From assembly GCA_017883345.1 (NCBI GenBank), contig JADGNT010000318.1, forward strand, positions 1 through 6,266: DNA of 6,266 nucleotides, in the 5' to 3' direction. The notes under the pieces are model-generated. The model was not told where the DNA came from and made no database searches. It saw only the letters and a program-made list of their open reading frames with translations. The DNA is from Candidatus Solibacter sp. Lineage in GTDB: Bacteria > Acidobacteriota > Terriglobia > Bryobacterales > Bryobacteraceae. Of this stretch, positions 5,522 to 6,266 are shown in pieces; the first letter of the stretch is position 1, and every line of letters starts with the position of its first letter. The position numbers and the translations under genes are program-made.

Positions 5522-6173
5522 CGCTTGGGCTCCTTTTGAATTTCTGCTAGGAGTTGCTGAACTTGTGCTTTGAAAACTTCCTTGTTCCACCGGGTGAGGA
5601 AATCGAGCCAGTGACGAGGCGTGCCATCGGGGACGTGTCGCCAGCCAGCCGCACGCGGGGGCTCGCCGACAAATATCACACGTTCAGTGGGTACGCTCTT
5701 AATCTCGTTCTCAAGCTGTGATCGCCAGTAGCGTCCATACCGTCGACAGTCGGGGTTATTTAGTTTGAGCTTCGTCCCGTTGGCCGCATCCTTCCAGATG
5801 TCAGTGATGTACACACGCCGGAAGAAGTCTTTGGCGGAAACACAAGCTGAAGCGCTTATGAGGACGCGGAATAGCTCAGCCAGCTCGGCTTGTTTTGGTT
5901 CATTGAAAGCCCAGTCAAAGAAAATCTCCCGATGCCGAGTGATCGCCTTCTCCACAGTAGTGCATTGCGTTGTCCATCGGTCTTCCGTGAACGAAACTGA
6001 CGGCGCATGAATATGACCAAAGCCTTGAACTTGCCGCTCGTGTCCCCGTGGTCGATCTCACCACCATATAGCGCGGGCAAAAGGAACTCTTGCTTGGGAG
6101 CCCCGGGGTTTTCGGAGTAGATCTTCCGAGCAAAGGCTGTAAAGTCGAATGCCACGGTCAAAAATTGTACCAT
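5518..6173 (-). pseudogene. Frameshifted gene, possibly uracil-DNA-glycosylase superfamily
   Basis: Two overlapping minus-strand frames join into one protein of about 218 residues. The 5' part starts at ATG 6173 (or GTG 6182) and reads sensibly to GKFKALVIFM near 6007. It then turns Arg-rich and stops at 5856. The other frame is open from 6057 to 5518 and continues the sense with APSVSFTEDRW, then VYITDIWKDA, RYWRSQLENEIKSVPTERVI and FVGEPP. A single-base deletion near 6005-6010 would explain this. The pattern of a hydrophobic strand ending in a Pro/Ser loop, YITDIWK, then W..QLE.EI...P..VIFVG resembles UDG families 4/5, but the HPS-type motif is not obvious, so the fold call is weak. Either a real pseudogene, a sequencing error, or two genes with the second starting at GTG 5955. 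Confidence 0.5.
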
Positions 6174-6207
6174 TGCGAGCACTGAACAGGCAGAAGCTTA
6201 CGCGACC

Positions 6208-6216
6208 TGTGGATAA
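6208..6216 (-). other. Single consensus DnaA-box-like 9-mer
   Basis: TGTGGATAA on the plus strand, so the exact TTATCCACA consensus on the minus strand, about 35 nt upstream of the start of the frameshifted gene. It is isolated, with no second box or AT-rich unwinding region in the visible flank, so an origin is not supported. It may be chance or a DnaA regulatory site. Confidence 0.3.
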
Positions 6217-6266
6217 CGGCTCGACACGGAAGAACGCGCCCCTAACGTTTCACAAAGGGTGGGTTT
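6217..6266. other. Window end, no gene recognised
   Basis: These last bases show no convincing coding sequence, promoter or RNA. They may hold the promoter of the minus-strand gene at 5518-6173, but no -35/-10 pair stands out. Confidence 0.4.

Noticed and set aside
6208..6216. Replication origin suggested by the TTATCCACA box
   Set aside because: Only one box, with no cluster, AT-rich region, or dnaA/parAB neighbours.

Overview
The window reads as chromosomal DNA of a GC-rich bacterium, probably an Acidobacteriota member of the Solibacter/Bryobacter type. That guess rests on the look of the proteins (an aldolase and PfkB-kinase pair of a form I associate with that group) and on short GC-rich intergenic hairpins such as the one at 4650-4669. 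It is inference from memory, not a search result.

Left half (211-2706, minus strand): a compact operon read right to left. It runs rplS (ribosomal protein L19), rnhB (ribonuclease HII), a two-helix membrane protein of unknown function, then a membrane protein with two VanZ-like modules. The genes are 13 nt apart, overlapping by ATGA, and abutting, so they are probably co-transcribed. A long imperfect palindrome (133-210), resembling a REP element, starts directly after the last stop codon. A partial second copy is cut by the window start.

Centre (2707-4643): a 158-nt divergent intergenic region with two hairpins, then a plus-strand pair. Eda-type KDPG aldolase and a PfkB-family kinase (likely 2-keto-3-deoxygluconate kinase) lie 3 nt apart. 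Together they would convert 2-keto-3-deoxygluconate to pyruvate and glyceraldehyde 3-phosphate, the lower Entner-Doudoroff steps, probably fed by uronic acid or sugar acid breakdown.

Right part (4644-6266): the texture changes to short or broken genes, less GC-rich codons, little packing and no housekeeping gene. It holds a repeat hairpin, a truncated 5' gene fragment, a small acidic orphan protein, a possible 38-residue CxxC/basic protein missed by ordinary length cut-offs, a strong bidirectional terminator, and a minus-strand gene broken by an apparent frameshift and coupled by ATGA to a second open frame. The frameshifted gene looks loosely like the uracil-DNA-glycosylase superfamily. This stretch is best read as a decaying, possibly transferred segment. 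I see no complete defence system, CRISPR array, integrase, tRNA or rRNA. The most unusual items are the tandem VanZ architecture, the clamp-binding-like tail on RNase HII, the REP-like palindrome and the frameshifted right-hand gene.
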